From Fallopia convolvulus (taxonomy: Eukaryota > Streptophyta > Magnoliopsida > Caryophyllales > Polygonaceae), in assembly GCA_964016875.1 (NCBI GenBank), contig OZ024733.1:23789324-23853323 (forward strand): a DNA stretch of 64,000 bases, given 5' to 3'. This document shows positions 1 to 11,043 of the stretch, piece by piece. Under the pieces are notes generated by a model, which had not been told where the DNA came from, searched no databases, and was given only the letters and a program-made list of their open reading frames with translations. Position 1 is the stretch's first letter. Each line of letters begins with the position of its first letter. Made by a program: the position numbers and the translations under genes.

Positions 1-243
1 GAGATTGTTAGCACATAATTGGGAAACACTTAAAAGATTGTATCTAAGACCTTTGACATAACTGACGTTGTTGACACAAAAGTTTTTAGAGATTATTACC
101 TTACCGATACCTACGACTTGTCCCTTACTATTATTACCGAAGGTGATGTTGCTACCTTCTTGTTGATGAAGTGAGATAAATGACTCAAAGCTTCCCATCA
201 TATGAGTTGAGCAAACACTATCGAAGTACCAAGGACCGCTTTC
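1..243 (-). pseudogene. copia pol fragment: protease and GAG-pre-integrase start
   Basis: The reverse complement encodes a typical copia protease entry (GPWYFDS...STHMMG), followed by a sequence ending in a YVKGLRYNL-like stretch. The family normally has DSG at the catalytic site. Here the residue after Asp-Ser reads Val, so the protease is probably dead. The piece is cut on its upstream side by element A at 243/244 and continues off the left edge of the window. Confidence 0.7.
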
Positions 244-1390
244 TGATATACACAATTATATTGTGTATTTAGGAGGAGTTTTAGCATTAGTTTATGGTGT
301 TTTTAGGTATTTTATATGCTATCTACAACTAGGAAGAAGAAGACCCGAAGATGCATATTATTGGAGTTTTAGAGTTGGATTGAAGAGAAGACGAAGATCA
401 GCGTTTTGCTGCTGGCGGCACCCGCCGCCAGACCGGCGGCACCCGCCGCCCCTGCCAACGTGGAGATCTTTTAAGCGACACGTGTTTTATTGTTATTGGT
501 CATATCTTTATCAGCTCTAGTCCGAGTTTGTGTATTTTTGGATAGACTTTTTAGACCTAGTTTCATATATTAGGTTTTAGAGAGTTGCATCTCTTATTCA
601 TACACTATTATCATATTTTCTTTCAGAGTTTTTAGCTTTTCTCATGGAGAACTAAGCCTCTTTGCTTAGTCAGACAGTTTGAAGCATCGTTTGACTTTCA
701 GTTGTGAGATTTCTACTCTTTATCTATTGCATGGAATTATTTTTCTCTCTTGTTTGAATTGTTTATGTGATTGATTTCAGCAATTTCTAGGGTTGTTGTT
801 ATTGAATCTCAATTGCTAGATCTAGAGAAATTACTGGTTGAGTTTCTCTATTTCATAGTAGCAAACTACATTGTACTAGTATCTGGTTGTGCTAGTCTAT
901 TGTAGAAGAGAGTTAAATTGCATTCTAGCATAAAAGCTGGTTGTTTTATGCTAGAATTGTATCCTGATTATATTCCTATTCTTCATGCTGCTTTTGAATT
1001 GAATCTTGATAGTTTCAGGGTTATTCAATTAGTTAGGATTGATAATATCTGGTTGTGCTATTAATTATATTTGAAAAGGAATTGGAATTCCATATGCATG
1101 CGATATTGAGTGAATCGATGATCAACTTGTCATACGAATGTGGATCTCTGGTTGACTAAGTGTTTTCCCTAAATTGATTAAAACCCAAACTTTAATTGCT
1201 TTGTTAGTTTTTGCATGCTAGATAGTTGTTTAATCCTTAAACCCCTTTTACTTTAATTGACATAGAACTTACATAGAAAGATAAATCTCCTCCCTGTGGA
1301 TTCGACCCTTACTTTCCTAAGACTACAGTCTTTAGGTTGCTAGGACTCTTTTGCATAGCCGTGATTTGCACGACCATTTCACGCCTATCA
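244..1390 (+). repeat. 5' LTR of element A
   Basis: 1147 bp, starting TGATATACAC and ending CGCCTATCA. It matches 9918-11043 almost throughout. It carries two copies of the element's GGCGGCACCCGCCGCC motif (414-429 and 435-450), where the right LTR has one. That 21-bp unit accounts for the whole length difference between the LTRs. Confidence 0.95.
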
Positions 1391-1392
1391 AA

Positions 1393-1411
1393 TTGGCGCC
1401 GTTGCCGGGGA
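1393..1411 (+). promoter_or_regulatory. Primer binding site, tRNA-Asp type
   Basis: TTGGCGCCGTTGCCGGGGA follows the left LTR after two bases. This is the primer site typical of Athila elements, complementary to the 3' end of tRNA-Asp. The same site is present in elements B (minus strand) and C. Confidence 0.9.
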
Positions 1412-1467
1412 GGCAATAATTGTCTTTTTGTGTAATTTTTGTGCCAATTTTGTTGTGAACCTATCTT

Positions 1468-4400
1468 ATGGTTCACACCCGTGCTACTAATAATTCACCA
1501 CTTGTTTTTGATCCAGAAATTGAACGGGCTCTTTTCAGAACTCGTCGAGCTGTAACTGCAAGGAATCCGAACAATGGGTGATCGAGTTACTCTTGAGAGC
1601 TTGACAGCTCCTAATCTGAATCAGCCTACACGTGCAGTGCAATTCCCAGCCCTTGGTGATGGGGTGAAGTTTGAGCTCAAGACAGGAGTAGTCCATCTAC
1701 TCCCAAAATTCAACGGAACTCCACTTGAGGATCCCATTCAACATCTTGATGAGTTCCTTGATGTCTGCACCAGCATGTGTCCCTCTGATATTACTGAAGA
1801 ACAGATGAGGCTGAGAGCGTTTTCTTTTTCTCTGAAGGAATCCGCTAAAAACTGGTATCATGCTTTACCTCCTGGAAGCGTTACTACTTGGGTGAACTTG
1901 AAGAAGTTGTTTCTGGACAAATACTTCCCTGCAATCAAGTCCAATCAAATCAAGAAGCAAATCTGTAACATAGAGCAACTCCCCAACGAGTCGCTTTATG
2001 AATATTTTGAGCGCTTCAAGAAGCTGGTAAAGAGCTGCCCCTACCATGGTTATGCTAATCATGATCTTATTCTCTATCTCCATGGAGGACTTTGTGAGGA
2101 AGACAGGCGATTGGTCAATTCTTCTTGTGGTGGAAACATCATGAAAAGAACCTATGATGAGGCTCTAGACATTTTTTCTACGCTGGATGATGAATCTAGG
2201 CAATATACTGGAAGAGGTTCTAAAAACTTGTCAGCCGCCAACTCTCACTCTAAAATTGATCAAGCTGACTTTGATGTGCTGAAAGAAGAAGTGAGGCGGT
2301 TGAAGTTGAAGGGTACTGCTCAACAGGCTAAGGCGTGTGGAATCTGTAATGACGCCTTTCATCCGACTGATTCATGTCCTACACTACAAGAGGAAGTGAA
2401 TGCAGTTGGGGGGTATCAAATGAAGCCAAGAAATGACCCCTATTCAAACACCTACAACCCTGGCTGGAAAGATCATCAGAACTTCAGGTGGAGAGAACCT
2501 GAGTCAAAGCAGCAACAGGATCGGTTTCAACAAGCTAAGCCATATGTGCCAAGGCCTCAAGGACAGAATCACAATGCCGCTCCTTCTATGGACGACATGA
2601 TGAAGATGTTGGTGCAAAGTAACCTCACTCTTCAAAATAGTATGACTCAACATCAAAATAATATGACTCAACTGGCTCAAAGTCAAGTGAAATTCCAAGA
2701 AACTACATCAGCAAGCATTCACAACTTGGAAAGACAAATGAGTCAAATCTCCAAAGCTGTAAGCAAACTGGAAGCAAGAGATTCGGGTAAACTTCCTTCT
2801 CAAACAGAAGTCAACCCGAATATTCGTCATGTCAATGCTGTCACTTTGAGGAGTGGGAAACAACTTGAAGGCGGAATAGTGGAAGAATCTGACGAAGGCG
2901 AGGGCGGCGACCGCCGCGAGGATGGCGGCACCCGCCGCCAAAAGGAGCTTGGCTACGACAATTTGGAATTAATTAGCGGCGACCAAAAATTAATTGGCGA
3001 TACCCGCCGCCAGGACAGCGGCACCCGCCGCGACGGTGATGACCCGCCGCCCACTTTTTCCGAAACAAGCGGCGACCGCCGCCCTTCTGATGGCGACCGC
3101 CGCCAAGCTGCCGAAGCCTCCGATGAAGAAAGATCTCCAGCTATCCCTGAATGGAAGCCAGTTCCTCCGTTTCCATCGGCATTAAAGCGTACAGAGCCCC
3201 TGAAGCAGGACAAAGACATGTTCGAGATGTTCAGAAACGTTGAGGTCAACATTCCTCTCCTTAACTTGATCAAGTCAGTCCCACGCTATGCAAAGTTCTT
3301 GAAGCAGATGTGCGCTACAAAGCGGATTCAGGACAAAAATAGAAAAAAGAAGGTGAAGGTAAGCGAGCATGTTTCAGCTGTGTTTCAAAAACGCTTACCT
3401 AAGAAGTGCGGGGATCCAGGTATGTTTACTATCCCTATTACAATTGGAGGTACTAAAGTTGAAAAAGCCATGCTAGATTTGGGTGCTTCCATCAATGTAA
3501 TGCCTTCTACTCTCTGTGAATCTCTGAAACTTGGACCTATGCATGCCACTAATATCTCTATTGAATTAGCTGATAGGTCTAATGTTCGTCCCATAGGTTT
3601 TGTAGAGGACGTTTTGGTTATGGTTGGTGATCTCACTTTTCCTGCTGATTTCTATGTGCTTAAAATGGAACATGATGATCATGCAATTCCTATTCTATTA
3701 GGGAGACCTTTTCTGAAAACAGCCAATACCAAAATCAATGTGAGCACTGGGTCTTTAACCATGGAATTTGATGGTCAAATCATTAATTATAATATTTATG
3801 AAGCCATGAAATATCCTTCTGATGATTACTCTGTCTATGCTATTGATATGCTTGAGCCTGTGGTGCAAGATGTTTTTGATAAAAATCAACTAGATGATGT
3901 GCAATCTATTATTGTTGATTCTAGTTTGGATTTTACTTTATCAACTGATATACAGGAGATTGTAAACGAGATGGATGCTTATTATAAGCTTCCTCTTGAG
4001 CCACCTGGCAAAACTCCTTTACCATTAACCCTGCCAAGGGAAAAGCTTTTGCCTTCTGTTGTGCAGGCACCGGTGATCGAGTTGAAGCAACTCCCAGACC
4101 ACCTCAAGTATGTATTCCTTGGAGACAAGGAGACATTACCAGTGATCATCTCCAGCAAGCTTACAGAAGATCAAGAAAACAGGCTAGTGGCGGTTCTAAA
4201 AGAGTACAAGACAGCAATTGATTGGACCATTGCTGACATCAAGGGAATCAGCCCCACCACTTGCATGCATCGTATACTGTTGGAAGGAGAAGAGAAGCCA
4301 TCTAGACAACCACAGAGGCGTTTAAATCCACCTATGATGGAGGTGGTGAAGAAAGAAGTTCTGAAACTCTTGCAAGCAGGTATGATTTTCCCTATCTCTG

Positions 4401-6985
4401 ACAGCAAGTGGGTTAGCCCCACACAGGTTGTACCAAAGAAAGGAGGAATTACAGTGGTGGAGAATCAGCAAGGAGAATTGGTCCCTACAAGACTGCAGAC
4501 AGGCTACAGAGTATGCATTGACTACCGCAAGCTGAATGCAGCCACTAGGAAGGATCACTTCCCCCTTCCTTTTATTGATCAGATGCTTGAGAGATTATTG
4601 GCTGGCAGAGCATTTTATTGCTTTCTAGATGGATATTCAGGCTACTTTCAGATAGCCATTGCCCCTGAAGATCAAGCCAAGACAACTTTCACTTGCCCAT
4701 TTGGCACGTTTGCCTACCGTCGGATGCCATTTGGGTTGTGCAATGCTCCTGGGACTTTCCAAAGGTGTATGGTAAGCATCTTTTCTGAGTACATTGAGAA
4801 TTTCATTGAGGTATTCATGGATGATTTTACTGTACATGGAGATAATTTTGATGCATACCTAAATCACCTAACTCTTGTACTTGCTAGATGTGTTGACACT
4901 AATTTAGTGCTTAATTCTGAAAAGTGTCACTTCATGGTAGAACAGGGTATTGTACTTGGTCATATAGTTTCAGCTAGGGGTATTGAGGTCGATAAGGCAA
5001 AGGTTGAAGTAATTCAATCTTTGCCCTATCCTACTAATGTGCGTGAAGTTCGTTCTTTTTTAGGCCATGCAGGTTTCTACCGCAGGTTTATTAAAGACTT
5101 CTCCAAGATATCAGCACCCCTGTGCGAATTATTGAAGAAACATATGCTGTTTGAGTTCACAACTGAGTGTCAGGCAACCTTTGATGATCTTAAGGCTCGC
5201 TTGACAAGTGCCCCTATTATTCAGGCTCCTGATTGGTCTAAGCCCTTTGAAATAATGTGTGATGCTAGTGATTATGCGGTGGGGGCTGTGCTAGGCCAAA
5301 AGGAAGCCAAAGCTTCTCATGTGATTCAATATGCATCAATGACCCTGAATGGTGCACAGAGGAACTACTCTACTACAGAAAAGGAGATGCTTGCAGTGGT
5401 ATTTGCACTTGAGAAGTTCAGACCTTACCTCCTTGGAACAAAGGTCATCATTCATACTGATCATGCTGCCCTGAGATACCTACTGACAAAGAAAGAAGCA
5501 AAGCCAAGATTGATTCGGTGGGTCCTATTGCTTAGTGAATTTGATATTGAGATCAAGGACAAGAAGGGCGCTGAAAACCTGGTGGCTGATCACCTCAACA
5601 GAGTTGTTCAAGAAGAGAGCACCCCTCAAAAGCAGATTCAAGCAAACTTTCCGGATGAGTCCTTATTCAAGATGAGCACCATAGAGCCATGGTATGCAGA
5701 CTTGGTGAACTTCCTCAGCACAGGTGAATTCCCTCAACCTTTCAACAAAGCTCAGAGGGACAGACTACGCAGTACAGCTAGATTTTTTGTCTGGGATGAC
5801 CCCTATCTTTGGAAGCACTGCTATGACCTGGTAATCCGCCGTTGCATTCCAGAAAATGAGGTAAATTCTCTCCTTACACTTTGTCATTCTGGAGCATGTG
5901 GGGGACATTTTGGGGTTCAAAGAACTGCTAGAAAAGTACTTGATGCAGGATTTTGGTGGCCTACCATCTTTAAAGATGCACACAACTACTGTAAATCCTG
6001 TGACAGGTGCCAAAGAGTTGGAAATATGTCCAGTAGGGATGAAATGCCCCAAACTATTTTAATTTTTTGTGAAATATTTGATGTTTGGGGTATTGATTTT
6101 ATGGGACCTTTTCCAAACTCTAGTGGGAATATTTATATTTTGCTTGCGGTGGACTACGTTTCCAAATGGGTGGAAGCAAAGGCCACCAGGACTGATGATT
6201 CTAGAGTTGTTGCAGATTTCTTGAAGTCCCATATTTTCAACAGGTTTGGAATCCCCAAGGCCCTCATAAGTGATAGGGGAACTCACTTTTGTAATAGGAC
6301 AATCACTGCCCTGTTAAAGAAGTATCATGTCAATCAAAGAGTTTCTACTGCCTATCATCCTCAAACAAATGGCCAAGCTGAAGTATCAAACAGAGAGATT
6401 AAATCCATTCCGGAGAAGACTGTGTCCCCTAGCAGAAAAGATTGGAGTCAGAGGCTTGATGATGCATTATGGGCCTACAGGACAGCTTACAAAACACCTA
6501 TTGGTATGTCACCTTTTAGGTTGGTTTTTGGTAAGGCATGTCACCTCCCAGTTGAGTTGGAACACAAGGCTTATTGGGCTATCAAAAAGTGCAATTTACA
6601 ACTTGAAGAAGCTGGGGAGCTTAGAAAGCTCCAATTATAGGAGTTGGAGGAGGCCAGGATTGAAGCTTATGATAATGCTATTCATTACAAGGAGCGAACT
6701 AAGGCTTGGCATGACAAAAATATCTTGAGAAAGGACTTCAAAGCTGGTGACAAAGTCCTTCTATTTCAGTCCTGCCTTAGACTCTTTCCAGGCAAGCTAA
6801 GATCCCGTTGGGCAGGGCCTTATGTGATTGCTCAAGTCTTTCCCCATGGTGCAATTGAGCTCTATGATTCCAAAACACATGCATTATTCAAGGTGAATGG
6901 TCAAAGAGTGAAGAAGTATCATGAGGGATTCACCAAGGACACAATTGAGGAAGCTGTCCTAACAAAGCCCGACGCTGAAGACTGA
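1468..6985 (+). pseudogene. Athila gag-pol polyprotein, broken by one frameshift and one stop
   Basis: The main open frame is 1574-6640 (1688 codons). It encodes, in order, the retrotransposon gag domain, a CCHC knuckle (CGICNDAFHPTDSC, near residue 255), a variable Arg-rich tail, aspartic protease (LDLGAS, near 635), RT with FMDD in place of YVDD (near 1081), RNase H (CDASDYAVG, near 1229) and integrase with an HHCC finger and DDE core (near 1450-1600). The natural start is probably ATG 1468 (MVHTRATNN...). An extra G in the GGG run at 1576-1578 puts that leader out of frame, and ATG 1574 could restart translation. TAG at 6638-6640 interrupts integrase. The same frame continues to the normal end at 6985 (GDKVLLF and GPYVI region). 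Confidence 0.9.
2890..3115 (+). repeat. Cluster of the element-A GC motif inside the gag tail
   Basis: Seven or more copies of GGCG(G/A)C(A)CCCGCCGCC or GGCGACCGCCGC lie within about 220 bp, between the zinc knuckle and the protease. They are translated as GDRR and GGTRRQ-like peptides. The same motif recurs in both LTRs and in the spacer downstream of pol, but not elsewhere in the window. Confidence 0.85.
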
Positions 6986-6997
6986 TGAGTTGGCATT

Positions 6998-7046
6998 ACG
7001 TCGAGCCACGACGTTAAATAAGGCGCTTGTCGGGAGGCAACCCGAC
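6998..7046 (+). ncRNA. Conserved two-hairpin element after the gag-pol stop (element A copy)
   Basis: Hairpin 1 is ACGTCG-agcca-CGACGT (6998-7014). A 14-nt spacer ending GCGCTT follows. Hairpin 2 is GTCGGG-AGGCAA-CCCGAC (7029-7046). It starts 13 nt after the gag-pol stop. The same architecture occurs in elements B and C. The name and function are unknown to me; it is listed as a probable cis-acting RNA structure, not a separate gene. Confidence 0.7.
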
Positions 7047-7799
7047 CTAGGTACTTTCTTTCATTTTTCTTTTCTAGCTTAGTTGTTTTTGTTTCGCTTT
7101 TCCGTTATTTTGTGTGGACTAACCTGCAGGAAGAAGCACAGGTGGGCAACGTAATTGGCGGCGACCGCCGTAAGAACAGCGGCACCCGCCGCCATTTATT
7201 TTTTATGGTATTTAGCTACGAAGTGCCAGCGGCGAGCGCCGGAATTTCAGCGGCGACCGCCGTAAGCTCGGCGGCACCCGCCGCCCCTACCGTACAGGTA
7301 AACCACACTTTCCCCTTAAAAAAATATAAAAAAATAGAAAAATCGAAAATAAAAAAAAAGGAGTGCTGGTGAGTTACAAAAACAAATAGAGGGCTTTTGA
7401 GTGCATACAAAAAAATCATATAGAGTGAAAAAAGAGAGTTTTTGAAAAAAAAAACAAGAGAGAAGTGGAAAGGGAAATCTTCCAAGTTCAGATCCGTTCC
7501 AGATCCGGCAAGATCCAAGCATACCTCCGTCGTTTTTGAGACCTCCACCCTCGCCGCTCGCCTCGCCACCACCAGGCTGCTCCCCAAGCGGCGACCGCCG
7601 CGGATCTGCGTTTTTTCCCGAAGACATTCGAGGCGGCACCCGCCGCCAAGAACAGCGGCACCCGCCGCCAGGAACACGGCACCCGCCGCCAAGAGCTTCG
7701 AGCCCGCCGCCACAATCTGCCGCCCGCCGTTTCCAATTTCCGGGTATTTTCGGCAATTTGCTCCTCTTTTCTGTCCCTTAAGAGTTCATATTGTTGATT
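7047..7799 (+). other. Spacer between gag-pol and env-like ORF, rich in the GC motif
   Basis: No gene is supported here. The stretch holds two further motif clusters, at about 7155-7290 and 7580-7700, separated by A-rich sequence. Short ORFs on both strands in this stretch follow the GC motif and have no recognisable domain. Confidence 0.7.
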
Positions 7800-9119
7800 A
7801 TGAGTTCTAGGAAGCGTGCTATGAGTTCTAGATCCGCCACCTCCGAGGTCCATGAGGCCCGGAGGAAGATTGTTGATGAGCGGGAGATTGTGTCTACTTT
7901 ATTTTTTGATCCCGTCACTATGAGGCAGTTAGGATTGGAGAGTTGTACTAGGCAGATGTTGACCCATGCTGGATTGGGTAATTTTTTCTTTAAGAGTGCT
8001 CCCACATTTCCTGCCTGGACTAGGGAATTTCTGATTACTTTGGAGGATGACCATGAGAATGGGAGGATTTCTTTTCAGCTAGCAAGTTCATGCCATGTGT
8101 TGACTTATGCTAGCCTTGAGGAGGCATTTGGTATTTCCAGGCAGCCTTCTGATTCTGCTCTTTGGAATGCTACTGAGGATGAGTTGGTTTTCTGGTACAA
8201 CACTACAGGTTTTCCTTCATTTGATCCCAAAAGAGGAGAAAAGAACTACAAGTGGTCTCATCCTTGCCTGCGTATTGTTCATAAGGTGATTAGGATGGCT
8301 TTTTATGGCCAAACTGAGGCAAACAAGGTCTCTTACACTGATTTAGAGACTATATGGAGTTTCACACCACCATGCAAGCTTATCAGAGACTGGAGAGCTC
8401 AGTTTCTTGCTAGCTGCAAGAAGTGTAAGGGTTCAAAAAAGTGCAAGATTAGTATTGGTGGGATGATTTCTATTTTGGGGGAGTTTCTGAACATTCCTTT
8501 TCCTCCAGCATCTCAGCGACTATCTCCTACCTTTACTTGTGATATTAGGCATTTGAGGAATGCTGGATATATTTCTGAGGATAGAGGCAGATTTTATTAT
8601 TTATTTAGTCCTCCCACGGGTGTTTCTAGGATTCCTTTGCCTATTGCTGAGTTACCCTTTGGACCTGAGTATCAGCATTTTGATCTGCGTCAGCTATCCG
8701 TGCGGGTTAGAGGTTTTGGTCCTTCCACTTCTGCTGCTCCACAGGCAGTCCCACCACCTGCTCCACCGACTATTCCAGAGACTTTTCCTCATGATGACAT
8801 AGTTATGCATGAGGATGTCCCTGGTATGAGTATTCCTGCTACTTCTGGAGTTGACACTGATTTGAGCTGGCAGGATGATATGATGCGCCAGATGCGTCAG
8901 CTTTCAGTCCGTTAGGATGAGATGTTTACTCAGCAGTCTGCGTTGTCTACTTCTATAGATCGGATCCATCAGTTCCACCAGGATCAGTCTCAGTTCTTTC
9001 AGCAGCAGACTAGCTATTTCTAGCAGCAGGCTCAGTTTTTCCAGGGAGTGTGGCCCACTTACCCCTCTTATCCTGACTATCCAGCGTATCCACCACCACC
9101 ACCGCCATTTGATCAGTAG
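7800..9119 (+). pseudogene. Athila ORF1 / env-like protein, two internal stops
   Basis: The frame from ATG 7800 (MSSRKRAMSSRS...) runs to TAG 8913-8915, giving 371 residues. It resembles the ATHILA ORF-1 family found downstream of pol in this clade: a globular domain with a WTREFL segment and a Cys/Lys-rich patch (SCKKCKGSKKCK), then a Pro-rich tail. The same frame continues past TAG 8913 and TAG 9021 through a Gln-rich and Pro-rich tail to TAG 9117-9119. The first two stops sit where Gln is expected. I see no clear signal peptide or membrane segment, so the env label rests on position in the element only. Confidence 0.75.
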
Positions 9120-9163
9120 TGGTATTCTTCTCTACTTCCCCTTTATTTTATCTTGTCTTTTCT

Positions 9164-9199
9164 ACATTGAGGACAATGTGTGCTCTAAGTGTGGGGGAG
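9164..9199 (+). promoter_or_regulatory. Internal hairpin plus polypurine tract (element A)
   Basis: ACATTG-AGGA-CAATGT (9164-9179) is followed 7 nt later by AAGTGTGGGGGAG (9187-9199). The purine tract is the same as the terminal one at 9903-9915. It lies just downstream of the end of the env-like ORF. Confidence 0.7.
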
Positions 9200-9879
9200 T
9201 TGGAATTATATTACTATGGATGTGCTATAAATAAAATTTTTTTTTAAAAAAAAGCCATAAAAATTGAAAAAAGGCAAAATAAATCCTGGGATAGACTGAA
9301 AACCCGAAAGGGCGGTCTAGGTAATAAGCAGGTAATCTGGCAGGCATTAGACCTTAGAAAAAATAGATTCAGAGTGTTGTGAGTTGGTGAGTCCATTATT
9401 GAAAAATGAAAAGAGAGTGTTAGGTGAAAACCTGAAAAGGCGCCTAAGCAAAATGAGTGAAAGAAAAAAGAGTGTTTTAGGACTATCTTTTTACCGGCGC
9501 AGGAGACATAAGAAGTGGAGTATAGGAGTGTTTTGGGTAGGTTTTCATTAGGAGGTATAAGGTGTAGATTTATGGAGACTTTCATTCTCTTAGTTGGTGT
9601 TTTTGATGGACTTGTTAGTGGTTAGTTTTTGGTGGGTTGATGTTTGATGTTTTGATAGATATTGAGGATTGTTTGGTGGTTTGAGTTGAGCATGATGTTG
9701 ATGATGATTTGCTCTTATATGTTCATGATGAGTGGAGTAGATGGTTAGAGCTTAATTGTCATATCCTGTTGTTTAGGTTGGGTAGTGCTTGCATGAGAAT
9801 GCTTTTGTTCCTCTTTGTAAGCTTCCTTGCATTTTGATGATCCGGTGGTTATAGTTTTTATGAGTGATGGTTTTCTGAG
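9200..9879 (+). other. 3' noncoding region of element A
   Basis: No gene is supported. It is a T/G-rich stretch bracketed by the internal and terminal hairpin-purine modules. The ORFs on either strand are short and unrecognisable. Confidence 0.6.
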
Positions 9880-9917
9880 TCACTCAGGGACGAGTGAGAT
9901 TCAAGTGTGGGGGAGTT
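9880..9917 (+). promoter_or_regulatory. Terminal hairpin and polypurine tract (element A)
   Basis: TCACTC-AGGGAC-GAGTGA (9880-9897) is followed 5 nt later by AAGTGTGGGGGAG (9903-9915), directly before the 3' LTR at 9918. The purine tract is the expected plus-strand primer. Confidence 0.85.
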
Positions 9918-11043
9918 TGATATACACAATTATATTGTGTATTTAGGAGGAGTTTTAGCATTAGTTTATCGTGTTTTTAGGTATTTTATATGCTATCTAC
10001 AACTAGGAAGAAGAAGACCCGAAGATGCATATTATTGGAGTCTTAGAGCTGGATTGAAGAGAAGACGAAGATCAGCGTTTTGCTGCTGGCGGCACCCGCC
10101 GCCCCTGCCAACGTGGAGATCTTTTAAGCGACACGTGTTTTATTGTTATTGGTCATATCTTTATCAGCTCTAGTCCGAGTTTGTGTATTTTTGGATAGAC
10201 TTTTTAGACCTAGTTTCATATATTAGGTTTTAGAGAGTTGCATCTCTCATTCATACACTATTATCATATTTTCTTTCAGAGTTTTTAGCTTTTCTCATGG
10301 AGAACTAAGCCTCTTTGCTTAGTCAGACAGTTTGAAGCATCGTTTGACTTTCAGTTGTGAGATTTCTACTCTTTATCTATTGCATGGAATTGTTTTTCTC
10401 TCTTGTTTGAATTGTTTATGTGATTGATTTCAGCAATTTCTAGGGTTGTTGTTATTGAATCTCAATTGCTAGATCTAGAGAAATTACTGGTTGAGTTTCT
10501 CTATTTCATAGTAGCAAACTACATTGTACTAGTATCTGGTTGTGCTAGTCTATTGTAGAAGAGAGTTAAATTGCATTCTAGTATAAAAGCTGGTTGTTTT
10601 ATGCTAGAATTGTATCCTGATTATATTCCTATTCTTCATGTTGCTTTTGAATTAAATCTTGATAGTTTCAGGGTTATTCAATTAGTTAGGATTGATAGTA
10701 TCTGGTTGTGCTATTAATTATATTTGAAAAGGAATTGGAATTCCATATGCATGCGATATTGAGTGAATCGATGATCAACTTGTCATACGAATGTGGATCT
10801 CTGGTTGACTAAGTGTTTTCCCTAAATTGATTAAAACCCAAACTTTAATTGCTTTGTTAGTTTTTGCATGCTAGATAGTTGTTTAATCCTTAAAACCCTT
10901 TTACTTTAATTGACATAGAACTTACATAGAAAGATAAATCTCCTCCCTGTGGATTCGACCCTTACTTCCCTAAGACTACAGTCTTTAGGTTGCTAGGACT
11001 CTTTTGCATAGCCGTGATTTGCATGACCATTTCACGCCTATCA
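9918..11043 (+). repeat. 3' LTR of element A
   Basis: 1126 bp, beginning TGATATACAC and ending CGCCTATCA, followed by target duplication CTTTC (11044-11048). It has one copy of the GC motif (around 10088-10103). Confidence 0.95.

Larger units (their letters stand above)
244..11043 (+). mobile_element. Athila-clade Ty3/gypsy retrotransposon, element A (near full length)
   Basis: A 10.8-kb element with TG...CA LTRs (244-1390 and 9918-11043), a 5-bp target duplication CTTTC (239-243 and 11044-11048), a tRNA-Asp-type primer site, gag-pol, an Athila ORF1/env-like ORF and a polypurine tract. The LTRs differ by about a dozen substitutions by eye (roughly 1 percent) plus one 21-bp tandem duplication present only in the left copy, so insertion was fairly recent. 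Coding is broken by a 1-nt leader frameshift and three in-frame TAG codons. It inserted into the protease region of the minus-strand copia element. Confidence 0.95.

Noticed and set aside
7216..7853. Overlapping ORFs up to 165 codons around the GC motif in element A
   Set aside because: Open frames come from the GC-rich repeats, on both strands at once, with no recognisable protein.
9906..10020. Reading the duplicated LTR ORFs (263 and 9907) as a small gene pair
   Set aside because: They are the same LTR segment in both copies; the GC motif runs through them and no domain is present.
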